Assembly: GCF_008629675.1 (NCBI RefSeq)
Contig: NZ_VWOX01000010.1
Location: forward strand, 124,001 to 188,000
DNA length: 64,000 nt
DNA from: Roseiconus nitratireducens
GTDB lineage: Bacteria; Planctomycetota; Planctomycetia; Pirellulales; Pirellulaceae
Direction: 5' to 3'
The notes beneath the pieces were generated by a model, which searched no databases, was not told the DNA's origin, and was given only the letters and a program-made list of their open reading frames with translations. Both the position numbers and the translations under genes were made by a program. Each line of letters opens with the position of its first letter. The stretch's first letter is position 1. This document shows, in pieces, positions 45,819-54,900 of this stretch.

Positions 45819-46628
45819 TGTCAAAAAGCGAAAGCGTTTGCGTCCTTCCTGGATCAAGCCGCGATCACCCAATGATGACAAAAAAGTTGGAAGTTACTGT
45901 CCCTGTGTGCAAAGCCGGGGTGTGACTTGCCGGCGGTCCTGTATCGCCGTCTTCCGGAATCAACGTCCGCGCGATCCGGTGCGGACGCCTTCGCATCGAT
46001 GGGTCCGTCACCGATACGAATAAGGATTGTTTTCAGATCACCATTCCGGCTCCAAGTGCCGTTGCGTTGCAGTCGGCGGTCTGGGGGTGCAGGCGGTCAA
46101 GCCGCGATGGTCCGTCGAGTCAGTGCTGCTGCATCCGTGAAGGGTTTGACGTGATAGCAACACGAGCCCGAGTTCGGAATGCGAAGGGGAGTTGCAAGGC
46201 GAAAACAAGTTTCGCAAGCGTGTTTGTCGGCTCACGACAAAACGTCTCCGGCGCATGGAAGGAAAAGGAGAGGATCAGGTTCGAACTTGCCTCTGTCGCG
46301 TGCACGTTCGAAGTGGTCGGAAATTTGGCGATGTTCCCGTCAGATGTCAACAACAAAGTTTGACGTTTGAACGAGGTGGCGAAGATCATTCGGTGAATTT
46401 GTCGAGAATTCCCGACTCGAAACGTGCGCATTTTTTTTTGGCAACGCTGCATCCTGGTCTTTCGATCGATGCCATCGACGTTTCCGTTCCTGGGCAACTC
46501 AACAAACAACATGCAGAGGTAAGTGGCTTCGCGTTTTTCGCTCGCGCAAGACGCACCATGACGGCTTCACAAATTGTTAAGCTGTCGCCACCGACCAGGC
46601 TTCGTCGCCATTTTGAAACAATCACTTG

Positions 46629-47528
46629 ATGACCGTCCCATCCGATTCTGCCTCTGACGATTTGCGTGAAGCCGAGCAACCAAGCGATGCCGGCAACCCG
46701 GATCAGCGCGGAGTTGCAGATTCATCGCTGGACGCAAGCCGTTGGTACTGGAGTGCGGAATACGTCGCACGGATGCAACGCGAACTGGGAATGGATGCCT
46801 GCCGCAAGCTGGCGATCTTTGCGCTGCCGGAGGGATTCCTGCTTTCGGTGGTGGTCCCTGTCTTCAATGAAAGTGAAACCGTGGCCGACGTGGTGCAACG
46901 GTTGCAGGCCACCGGCTTGCCGATGCAGATCATCTTGGTGGACGACGGCAGTCACGACGGTACCTATGAGGCGATGAAGCGGTTGGAGCACGCGCCGGAC
47001 GTCGTTGTCTTGGGACACGAGACCAATCGTGGCAAAGGGGCCGCCATTCGATCGGGTTTCGCGCACGCGACGGGCCAAATCGTGGTGATTCAAGATGCCG
47101 ATCGTGAATACGACCCGTCCGATTTTCGCTATCTGCTTCAGCCGTTGATCGCGGGCGAGGCCGACGTCGCCTACGGCACCCGGTATGGGCACTATGATCG
47201 CCAGCTGTCTCCGTGGTGGCACCAGAGCGTCAACAGCTTGATCACGCTGCTGGCAAGCATCGCCATCGGAATCCGTCTGAGCGACGTGGAAACGTGTTAC
47301 AAAATGATGCCTCGGGAACACCTGCAAAAGATTCTGCCGAAGTTGCAGGAGTCACGATTCGGGATCGAGATCGAACTGACGGCGCGTTTAGCACGGATGG
47401 GACTTCGCTTCACGGAGCGGCCGATTCGGTACCAGCACCGCTGGTATGACGAGGGAAAAAAGATCGGCTGGAAAGACGGGGTCAGCGCCCTGTGGTGCAT
47501 CTTCAAGTACGGCATTCTGCGACGCTAG
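46629..47528 (+). CDS. Family 2 glycosyltransferase (DPM1-like)
   Basis: A 299-residue GT-A glycosyltransferase without membrane segments. The ATG at 46629 directly follows an in-frame TTG. After about 70 N-terminal residues the GT2 core begins with VVPVFNESETVADVV. It then shows ILVDDGSHDGT (nucleotide-sugar binding), GKGAAIRSGF and DADREYDP (the DxD-like acidic motif). This order is typical of dolichol-phosphate-mannose synthase-like enzymes, which move sugar to a polyprenyl phosphate. In bacteria the acceptor is probably undecaprenyl phosphate or a glycan, which is inference. It is preceded by a 0.9 kb gap and converges with an acetyltransferase-like gene across a repeat region. Confidence 0.9.
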   Translation: MTVPSDSASDDLREAEQPSDAGNPDQRGVADSSLDASRWYWSAEYVARMQRELGMDACRKLAIFALPEGFLLSVVVPVFNESETVADVVQRLQATGLPMQIILVDDGSHDGTYEAMKRLEHAPDVVVLGHETNRGKGAAIRSGFAHATGQIVVIQDADREYDPSDFRYLLQPLIAGEADVAYGTRYGHYDRQLSPWWHQSVNSLITLLASIAIGIRLSDVETCYKMMPREHLQKILPKLQESRFGIEIELTARLARMGLRFTERPIRYQHRWYDEGKKIGWKDGVSALWCIFKYGILRR

Positions 47529-47867
47529 GCTCCGTCGGAAAACAAGTCGCGACGCTCGCCAGAGTGTGACTTTCCGCCGCGATCGCGACGGCAGCGACAG
47601 CGAGTTTGCACGTGTCTGACCGAGCCACGCTGGACAGCGCCACGTTGCGTGAGCCGCGTGACGCTAGCCGCGGGTTTTTCGCCACGACTGGCGGCTAACG
47701 CCTTGCCGCTCATTCCACTGGTTAGATACCGCCACGTTGCGTGAACCGCGTGACGCTAGCCGCGGGTTTGTCGCCGGACGCTAAAGACCACGCGCGAGGT
47801 TTTTGACGTGCAGCGCAACACGGCACGACCTTCAATCGTCAACCGGTTGTCGCGAGGTTGATGACGG
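47529..47867. other. Repeat-containing convergent gap
   Basis: The 339 bases between the glycosyltransferase and the FemAB/CelD-like gene contain one degenerate TCGCCAGA hairpin near 47549-47570 and two copies of a 45-base repeat (listed separately). No coding evidence was found. Confidence 0.5.
47639..47775. repeat. Two copies of a 45-base direct repeat
   Basis: Copies at 47639-47683 and 47731-47775, beginning GCCACGTTGCGTGA and containing GTGACGCTAGCCGCGGG. They differ at only two positions and are spaced 92 bases apart. Related CTAGC-containing fragments occur between and after them (for example GGCGGCTAACGCC near 47690). They are non-coding and lie between convergent genes. Confidence 0.75.
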
Positions 47868-49058
47868 CTAGCGCGAAGGTGTGCCGGTTTCGCACATCCC
47901 CACGACAGACAGGGGAGGGATTCCCAGGCGACGACGGAGCCATTGTTTCGCGTTGAAGCCAGCGCTCCAGGTTTCAAATCGAATCCGTCCGGCTGCGCTG
48001 GGCGAGAACACGCGTAAGCAGACAATGCGTTGCGGTGTTGCCGCCATGCGTCGCTTGTAGATTTCGTCGCCGCGCAAAAAATCGATGCCGGTCCAGTCGC
48101 GGCGATAGAGTTCGCGGAGGGTGTCGGAGAGCAACACACGTCCCGGTTGCAGATGCGACGAATCGATATCATATCCGCTGCTGTAGCAGTACAAGCGACG
48201 GTCATCGCCGATCATGTGAAGTTCGGCACTGACCATTCGGTCGCCTTTCCAAAGGGTTGGCAGGTACAGACGTTGCGACAGGAAAAAGGCTTGCGCGACC
48301 GAGTGAATGAAAGTGACCATCCGAGAATCGTGGTACGATCCGGCCACACCTTCGGCACGCCAACGTCGCTGGTGGAGGTCGATCAACTCATCAAGGAATG
48401 CGTCGACCTGATTTTCCGTTTCTGCGACGCGCTTGGTCAATCCGCCTGCGCCATCGATCTGTTCGCCGAAGCGGCGGACCTTTCGCCGGGTGGTTTTGGC
48501 CATCGAACGCAGGTGGTCTTCCCAGGTGGCTCGACGTGCGCTCAGCCAGGTGCTTTGGCGGGAATGCGCGTGAACGGCAGCGCCTCCCACCAACAGGGCT
48601 TGCGCGAACGAACGCATGGTTTCGTCCGATTCGGCGATGCCATCAATTTCCACTCCATCCCAGCCGTGGTCGGGATCATCTCGTACGTCCATCAGGTAGG
48701 CAGCCATGGCCTGCGCGACGGCGGTCGAATCCTGCGGCCGGCAGGCAATGGAAACGTAGTCAGAACACGCGGCGCCATCGCCGACGAAGTTCAGATCGCG
48801 ATAGCCATGGTTGGATCGACGGTACAGCGGCAAGACGCCACGGATGACACAGCGTTCATCGCTGGCGACCAACGCGTACGCTTCCGCGGATTCGGAGAAG
48901 CTGTCCCACCAGGGGGCCAGCCACCTCGGGTCGCGAAAGGGCACCCCGCAAGCAAGTCGCCCCCAGGTCGGCCGGTCAGCCAGCAAGCGTCGAAGATCGC
49001 TGGTGCGGTGGACCTGTAGGGTGGATGGCGCGGTATTGGAGGACTTGGACGGGCCCAT
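47868..49058 (-). CDS. FemAB/CelD-type GNAT acetyltransferase
   Basis: A 396-residue protein with the two-lobed GNAT arrangement of the BioF2/CelD (FemAB-like) family, associated with cellulose or exopolysaccharide biosynthesis and peptidoglycan peptides. The ATG at 49058 is preferred over the open frame to 49382 because similarity-like content begins there. Landmarks: FRDPRWLAPWWDSFSE near residue 40, VLPLYRR, KTTRRKVRRFGEQ (N-terminal lobe end) and the C-terminal lobe with YLPTLWKGDRMVSAELHM, YDIDSSHLQPGRVLL and DFLRGDEIYKRRM. It probably transfers an acyl or aminoacyl group to a surface polymer. The gene converges with a glycosyltransferase, which may act on the same polymer. Confidence 0.82.
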   Translation of the reverse strand: MGPSKSSNTAPSTLQVHRTSDLRRLLADRPTWGRLACGVPFRDPRWLAPWWDSFSESAEAYALVASDERCVIRGVLPLYRRSNHGYRDLNFVGDGAACSDYVSIACRPQDSTAVAQAMAAYLMDVRDDPDHGWDGVEIDGIAESDETMRSFAQALLVGGAAVHAHSRQSTWLSARRATWEDHLRSMAKTTRRKVRRFGEQIDGAGGLTKRVAETENQVDAFLDELIDLHQRRWRAEGVAGSYHDSRMVTFIHSVAQAFFLSQRLYLPTLWKGDRMVSAELHMIGDDRRLYCYSSGYDIDSSHLQPGRVLLSDTLRELYRRDWTGIDFLRGDEIYKRRMAATPQRIVCLRVFSPSAAGRIRFETWSAGFNAKQWLRRRLGIPPLSVVGMCETGTPSR

Positions 49059-49295
49059 GCGACCTTTTTCGCGTGTCGTTCGGCAGAGGTGAAACTTTTC
49101 CGCAGCAACCCTAGCTCTGAAGTCGGTGTCGGGTGAGAATGTTGGGGCCTTGGCGAACGCTGCCTTCGGGTCACCGTGGCCGCCCCCTTTGCAACCGGCC
49201 AATCCGCTAGAATGCCGCCCATCCGCTAGAATTGGCGGTCGCACGTTTGTCGGCAACGACGCACCTTCCCACCTTGCCCACCGTTTGGTCCCGTC

Positions 49296-50564
49296 ATGAT
49301 GGTTTTGACGCATTTTCGCTTTGGATTGAAAACCGTGCCGATGGGCATCGCAGCGCTCGCTTTGCTGTTGGTGTCGAATCAATCACGAGCCGCCGATTCG
49401 GACTGGCCCGGATTCCATGGACTGCAGCAGGCCGGTGTGGTGGCCGACGGCCAGCTCCCAAACCAGTGGAGCGACGGTGATTACAGGTGGCGTTTTGATC
49501 TACAGACGCGTGATGTCGGTTCGATGGCGGTGCAGGGCCAGAACGTCTATTTGCTGGCGACTTCTCCGAAGGCGCCCACGATCCGTTTGATCTCGATCGA
49601 CCTGCAGTCGGGCCAGCAACGCTGGGCACGGGAGTTTCCCAATGCTCCCAATCATCTTCATTCACGCAACACGTTGGCTTCCAGCACGCCGGCGGTCGAC
49701 CAAGACCACGTGTACGTGGCGCATGGGGATCGCGACCACACCTGGGTGCGATGCCTGGATCACGAAGGCAATGAGATTTGGTCGCGCGATTTCGGCACGA
49801 TGCAAAGCCAACATGGATTCGGAACTTCGCCGGTGGTGTATGAGGATCTGTTGTTGTTCAACTTTTCGCAACAGTCCGACCAGGTCAAAAGCGGCCAGCC
49901 CGGAAGCAGTCGCGTGCTGGCACTGGATCGGTCGACGGGCAAAACCGTGTGGGAGACGCCCGTCACATCGACCCGCGTATGTTATGGCAAGCCGTACGTG
50001 CACGACGGCAAAGTGATCTGCGCCAATACCGGCGACGGCCTGTACGCGCTATCGCTTGAAGATGGCAAAATGCTGTGGCGACTGCCGGTCTTCACGATGC
50101 GTTGTGTCAGTTCGCCCATCGTCGTGGGTGATTTGGCGATCGGAACCAGTGGCAGCGGCGGTGGCGGTAACCACCTGGTCGCCGTGCGGATGCCCAAGTC
50201 CTCGGACGATCAGCCGCAGGAAGTCTATCGCATCGAACGTGCGGCACCCTACGTTCCCACATCGGTGGTCCAGGGACAGCTGATGTTTGTCATCGACGAC
50301 AAGGGTGTCGCGTCTTGTGTTGATGTGACGACCGGAAAGGTGCATTGGACAAAGCGGATCGGTGGCAACTACGGCGCATCACCGATCCTGGTCGGCGACA
50401 AAGTGTTGCTGATCAGTTTGGAAGGCGAAGCGACATTGCTCAAGGCTTCCAGCGAATTCGAGAAACTTGGCTCCGTCGACTTGGGCGGTCCGGTGGGAGC
50501 CACGCCGGCCTACGCTCACGGACATTTGCTGATCCGAATCGGTACCGAACTGGTTTGCCTGTAA
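49296..50564 (+). CDS. Secreted PQQ-type beta-propeller protein
   Basis: A 422-residue protein with a signal peptide (IAALALLLVSNQSRA) and PQQ-binding-like repeats of the WD40/BamB type. Repeat landmarks include SIDLQSGQQRWAREF, CLDHEGNEIWSRDF, ALSLEDGKMLWRLP and CVDVTTGKVHWTKR, with the Trp of each blade at the expected place. No enzyme active site is apparent, so it is probably a scaffold or binding propeller in the periplasm. It starts with a double ATG (49296/49299). It is divergent from the CelD-like gene, with a 237-base gap, and is followed after 30 bases by a small membrane protein. A second PQQ-type protein begins at the right end of the window. Confidence 0.85.
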   Translation: MMVLTHFRFGLKTVPMGIAALALLLVSNQSRAADSDWPGFHGLQQAGVVADGQLPNQWSDGDYRWRFDLQTRDVGSMAVQGQNVYLLATSPKAPTIRLISIDLQSGQQRWAREFPNAPNHLHSRNTLASSTPAVDQDHVYVAHGDRDHTWVRCLDHEGNEIWSRDFGTMQSQHGFGTSPVVYEDLLLFNFSQQSDQVKSGQPGSSRVLALDRSTGKTVWETPVTSTRVCYGKPYVHDGKVICANTGDGLYALSLEDGKMLWRLPVFTMRCVSSPIVVGDLAIGTSGSGGGGNHLVAVRMPKSSDDQPQEVYRIERAAPYVPTSVVQGQLMFVIDDKGVASCVDVTTGKVHWTKRIGGNYGASPILVGDKVLLISLEGEATLLKASSEFEKLGSVDLGGPVGATPAYAHGHLLIRIGTELVCL

Positions 50565-50594
50565 TCGCATTTGTCAGCCGAGCGGAATTCGAAG

Positions 50595-51362
50595 ATGTCC
50601 GATGCACTGCGTGTTGTTCAACGCTGTGGTGATCAGTGGTCTGGCTACACGATTCGCAATCTGCTGCTTGACGACGGCATCGATGCGATCGTTTCCGGCA
50701 CCGACGCGGCGACCGCGCTCGGGATGGGCGGAGCGCCGACGAATTCGCTGATTCAGGTGAAGGTGCGTGAGGAGGACTACGCCCGCGCGATCGAGTTGAT
50801 CGAGCGCTATCAATCCGAACCTCGGTCGGAAAAGCGTTGGCAATGTGCCCGCTGCGATGAAATCAACGAAGGCAACTTTGATTACTGTTGGAATTGCCAG
50901 GCGGATCGCGCCACTTCGGGACGCGACGTGACATCTGACTCGGTCGCCCAGGGATCCATCGAGTTCGACGGTGATCCGTTCGCCTCTCCCGAAGCGGTGC
51001 CGACGGAGTCCGGAGTTGCCTCGTCGAGGAATCCGTATCATCCGGTCTTGATCCATTCATCCTCGGAAGACGACAAGAGCACGCCGGCACGCCTGTCGCT
51101 GCGCAGCGAACAAGAAGAGGAGGCGGAACTGCGGTATCGCATCGCCGTCCGCCGAGCCGTGCTTGCGGCGATCGCCACCGTGTTCATTTTTCCGCCGGTG
51201 CTGAGCTGGTTTCCGGTCGTGCTGTGGTTGCGGCTGCCACCGCGGCCGGACTTTGTCGCGCCGCCGAGATGGCAGTTCTGGGTGTTGCTTGCGTTCACGG
51301 GACTGGGGATCGGTTGGGGAATGTGGATCTGGTCACAAACCGTCCTCTGGACCTGGCTCTGA
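50595..51362 (+). CDS. DUF2007-like zinc-ribbon membrane protein
   Basis: A 255-residue protein from the ATG at 50595, with an in-frame TTG at 50571. The first 75 residues resemble the DUF2007 (putative signal-transducing) domain: LRVVQRCGDQWSGYTIRNLL and VREEDYARAIELIERY. A zinc ribbon follows at about residues 85-105 with CARCDEINEGNFDYCWNC (two CxxC). After an acidic, low-complexity linker come two hydrophobic C-terminal segments (about 180-205 and 225-250), so it is probably anchored in the membrane with the ribbon on the cytoplasmic side. No enzymatic function can be assigned. It may be co-transcribed with the upstream PQQ protein. Confidence 0.75.
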   Translation: MSDALRVVQRCGDQWSGYTIRNLLLDDGIDAIVSGTDAATALGMGGAPTNSLIQVKVREEDYARAIELIERYQSEPRSEKRWQCARCDEINEGNFDYCWNCQADRATSGRDVTSDSVAQGSIEFDGDPFASPEAVPTESGVASSRNPYHPVLIHSSSEDDKSTPARLSLRSEQEEEAELRYRIAVRRAVLAAIATVFIFPPVLSWFPVVLWLRLPPRPDFVAPPRWQFWVLLAFTGLGIGWGMWIWSQTVLWTWL

Positions 51363-51393
51363 ATCGGATTCAGCACCAGGATCTGTCTGTAAA

Positions 51394-51637
51394 CCCAATC
51401 AATCGTTTGTCACGAATTCTTCGTAGCTACCGTCGCCAGACGGTGGCCGACTTTCGATCTTCCACGCTCTGGCGAGCGCGGCTACCCCGAAACGCCGCAC
51501 CGAAACGTCGTCGCCCAGCTGTCGCGCGTGCAAAAGACCACCTTGCCCAATCAATCGTTTTTCGGAATTCCTCGTAGCTACCGTCGCCAGACGGTGGCCG
51601 ACTTTCGATCTTCCACGTTCTGGCGAGCGCGGCTACC
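51394..51637. repeat. Direct repeat pair of about 92 bases with TCGCCAGA hairpins
   Basis: Copies 51394-51486 and 51546-51637 share CCCAATCAATCGTTT, a hairpin of type ACCGTC-GCCA-GACGGT, a fixed linker GGCCGACTTTCGATCTTCC, and a reverse-orientation hairpin CG(C/T)TCTGGCGAGCG. I count only a handful of differences. The unit again combines two TCGCCAGA hairpins in opposite orientation, as at 36.8 kb, but with a different linker. Confidence 0.8.
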
Positions 51638-51720
51638 TCGAAGCGCCGTCGCCTAGCTACCTTGCTTTCTTCACCTACGGGTTAGCCAACTCCGGAGAAG
51701 CTCGCGAGCCTGTTGCCGAC

Positions 51721-51770
51721 CCTCCCGGTGGGAGGCAAAATCCAACGGCACGACCCTCCCGAGGGAGGGT
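51721..51770. repeat. Two CCCTCCC/GGGAGGG hairpins
   Basis: CCTCCC-GGT-GGGAGG (51721-51735) and ACCCTCCC-GA-GGGAGGGT (51753-51770), the second followed by AAAGG. The same element recurs at 62.6-62.8 kb, showing an interspersed family. Confidence 0.7.
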
Positions 51771-51964
51771 AAAGGCCGTCTGCGATCGTGTGCGCCGGAA
51801 CGGAAAAGTTTTGCGAACCGTTCCAAGCCGCGTGGGATTGGCGAACTTGGCAGTTCGTCGAAGGGCTTTGAAGTAGACGATTACCCGCTTTGGCGGTATT
51901 TTACGCGTTTCGCGCCGGGACCCGTCCGGTCGCTTCTTGCCACCCCCGACGTGTCTTTTCGCTC

Positions 51965-54900
51965 ATGCCCCAGCAGCAGCAACCGAGCCCTTCCGACAAG
52001 CGGCCACTGCTGGAAAGAAAGACTCCGCTGGGGCTCTCGGTCGCGCTGCTGATCCTGTTCGCGTTTTTCTTCGTGATGCCGTCGGCGTTCCGCTCGGCAC
52101 GATTGAGCCTGAAGAAGAAAGAGAACGACGTCAAAGATTGGTTGCCATCGGATTTTGTCGAGACGTCCGAGTTGGAATGGTTTGCTGATCACTTCGCCGG
52201 GGAAAGTTTTGTCGTTGCCACCTGGCCGGGCTGCACGGAAAAGGACCAGCGGCTGAAGTTGCTCGAGTCCAAGCTGCGACATGAGTGTGCCACCTCCGAT
52301 CCGGCCGCGGGGGTCGACGACCCGGAGCTGGCCGCCGACTTGCGTTCGGCCAAAGACTACGGCGTGCGGCTCGGTCTGCTTCCCGCGTCACGACGCTATG
52401 ACAACTGGGGCGGTGCCCATGAGAAATGGCTGGCTGACGGTGAAGGACGCTGGTTCTTTATCAAACCCGACGGTCGTTTGTATCGTTGGGAGGAACAGTC
52501 CAACGGGCCGGCGGGGCTGATCCGTTCGTTGCGGCGAGCGATGGGTAGTTACCAGCTGGAGGGAACCTTTGTTGCCGCCTTTGGCGACCAGGATAAAGCG
52601 GAGGGGACGAACAACTTTTACAACGATCCGACGTTGGTTTGCGCGCCGATGTTCCGGACGGTCGAGACGGGGGCTTCGCTGGCGGCGGAGCTTGCCAAAG
52701 AAGGCGGGCCGTTGTGGCCGGTGGATTTGACCGACCAGTCCAAGCGTCCCGAGGTGGCCCGACGCCGCGCGATCCAGCGGCTGACCGGTTCGCTGTTCGC
52801 TCCTGCGGTTCCGGCTGATTTTGACTGGACGCCGCAAGCTTTTCGCTCGGTTGTCTCGGCGGCGGAACGCGACGCGATTCCCGAGAACTTCGACTCAATC
52901 GTCGAACAGACGTTGACGGGGTTCGCCGAGGAGCGATTGGATGGCGACCGTTCGCTGCTTCCCGATGCCATGCAGGAGGTGCAGACGGAAGCCTGGTATG
53001 CGGTGTTCGATGCAGCAGAGTTGCAACCGCCGCCGCGTCAGACGGCGCTGTTGATCACACTGACCGAAGCGGCCAAGGACAATCTTTCCTATGCCTTGGG
53101 ACGCGGCGTGATGGGAGGACCGAGGGGCCGACTGCTGGAACTGGCCGAAGAGTCCGGCGTCCAGCCTGCCGCCGCGCCGTCCATGGCACCGCCGCCGTTT
53201 AATCGTCCCGAGGTGGAGTCGATTGCCGGGACACCTCCCCTGCGTCTTGGCGGACCACCGTACGACAACGTCTCAATTGACGAAGAAGGGACCGTCACGC
53301 TCGTCCGGCTGGTCGGGTACAGCATCCTGGTCGGCGTGGTGTTGTCGTACCTGTGCTTCGGGAGTGTCAAAATCACGATCATGGTGTTCATCGTCGGCGG
53401 ATCGGCGGCGATGCTCAGCATGGCGGTCGTGAACTGGACCGGCGGCAATGTCGACGCGGTCCTGATGAGCATGCCGTCGCTGGTGTATGTGCTGGGGCTT
53501 TCTGGCGCGATCCACGTGATCAATTACTACCGCGACGAGGTGCGGAAACAGGGACGTCGCGGGGCCGCAGAACGGGCGCTGCGACACGCGTTTTTCCCTT
53601 GCACGTTGGCGGCAACCACGACCGCCATCGGACTGGCATCGCTCTACACGAGCAATCTGGCACCGATCAGCAATTTCGGAATCTATTCGGCGATCGGCGT
53701 CATCGCGACGTTGGCCATTCTGTTTACGTACCTGCCGGCCGCCTTGCAGACTTTTGTCACCGAATCGCCTGCGACGTCGACCTACACCCCTGACCAGGAA
53801 GAAGCGCAGAAGGAAACCTGGCTGTCGGACCAATGGGCCGCGACCGGACGCTGGATCTGTCGCCATCACGTGTTGGTCACTTCGACCTGTTTGGGGGTGC
53901 TGTTGGTGGTCGGTGTGGGATTGATCAAGATCAAGACCTCGGTGCAGCTGCTGAAGCTGTTCGACAGTCAATCACGCATCATTCGGGACTATGCATGGTT
54001 GGAAGAGAATTTCGGCAAATTGGTGCCTATGGAATTGGTCCTGCGCGTGCCGCCTGCGATGCAGTCGCACACGATGGAGACCTCGCAAGACCCGTCGGCC
54101 GAGTCCGTCGACGTCACGCCGCAAGATGTCACGAGCCAGGATGGTGATGAAACGCAGCTGGCGGATTCGCAAGACCGGACTGCGAGTGGTCCGGCCGATT
54201 CGACCGGCCCGCATTCGCCGGCGTTGAACATGTTGGAGCGGGTCGAGGCGGTTTCGCGGATCAATCACGTCGTCCACGAAACACTTGGCGAGCCGGGGCT
54301 GAACATTGTCGGCACCGCAACCAGTGCCGACACGTTTCTGCCGCCCCTTCCGGCGGTCTCCAATTCATTCTGGAACACACGTTCTTTGTACAACAAAGAG
54401 CTCGGCAAGTCGCGTGAAGAGCTGTTGCGAAACGACTACCTGAGCTTGGAGCAGGAAGGTCCGTTCGCCGGCAGCGAATTGTGGCGCATCAGTCTCCGCG
54501 TCGATGCCTTGTCCGATGTGGACTACGGTGCGTTTATCAAAACCTTGCGGACGGCGGTCGAGCCGGTGCTGCGGGCGTACGACACCCGGGATGCAATGTT
54601 GGAAGAGCTGGTATCGCTTCCCGAGGGGACTTCCGCGGAGCGTGTTTTGATCGTCGGTGCCGAACGTCCCAAGGATTTGATCGAAACCGACCTGATCGCT
54701 CCGCGTCAAAGCGAAGACCAGCCCAACGAGGAACGGATTCGGACACGCTCGATTTACCTGTCGACCTTAGGCGAGCTGTTGCGTGGCGAATCGGTCAAGC
54801 GACCGTTCTGGTTTGACCCCCACGCGGCCGACGCGCCGCTGGAAGTGGGTAGCGACAAATGGCGAAAGCTGCTGGAACAGTTTGATGTGACCATCTGGGT

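Larger units (their letters stand above)
45715..46628. other. Long gap with terminator hairpins and no supported gene
   Basis: About 910 bases. The first 100 bases contain two hairpins (listed separately). From about 46080 to 46620 there are open frames on both strands, but their translations lack family features and the base composition is less GC-rich than the neighbours, with A-rich purine stretches on the plus strand. A non-coding RNA, a long 5' leader of the glycosyltransferase gene, or decayed sequence are all possible. I cannot decide between these. Confidence 0.45.
51363..51964. other. Repeat-rich gap before the RND protein
   Basis: About 600 bases with no supported gene. They contain a tandem pair of approximately 92-base direct repeats (51394-51486 and 51546-51637) and two CCCTCCC hairpins (51721-51735, 51753-51770). 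The frame of the RND gene is open back to 51890, but its likely start is 51965. Confidence 0.6.

Noticed and set aside
46281..46300. TTCGAACTTG resembling a tRNA T-loop
   Set aside because: No matching acceptor stem or anticodon arm around it.
46192..46629. 145-codon plus-strand frame in the 45.7-46.6 kb gap
   Set aside because: Basic, low-complexity translation without family features; it overlaps other equally unconvincing frames.
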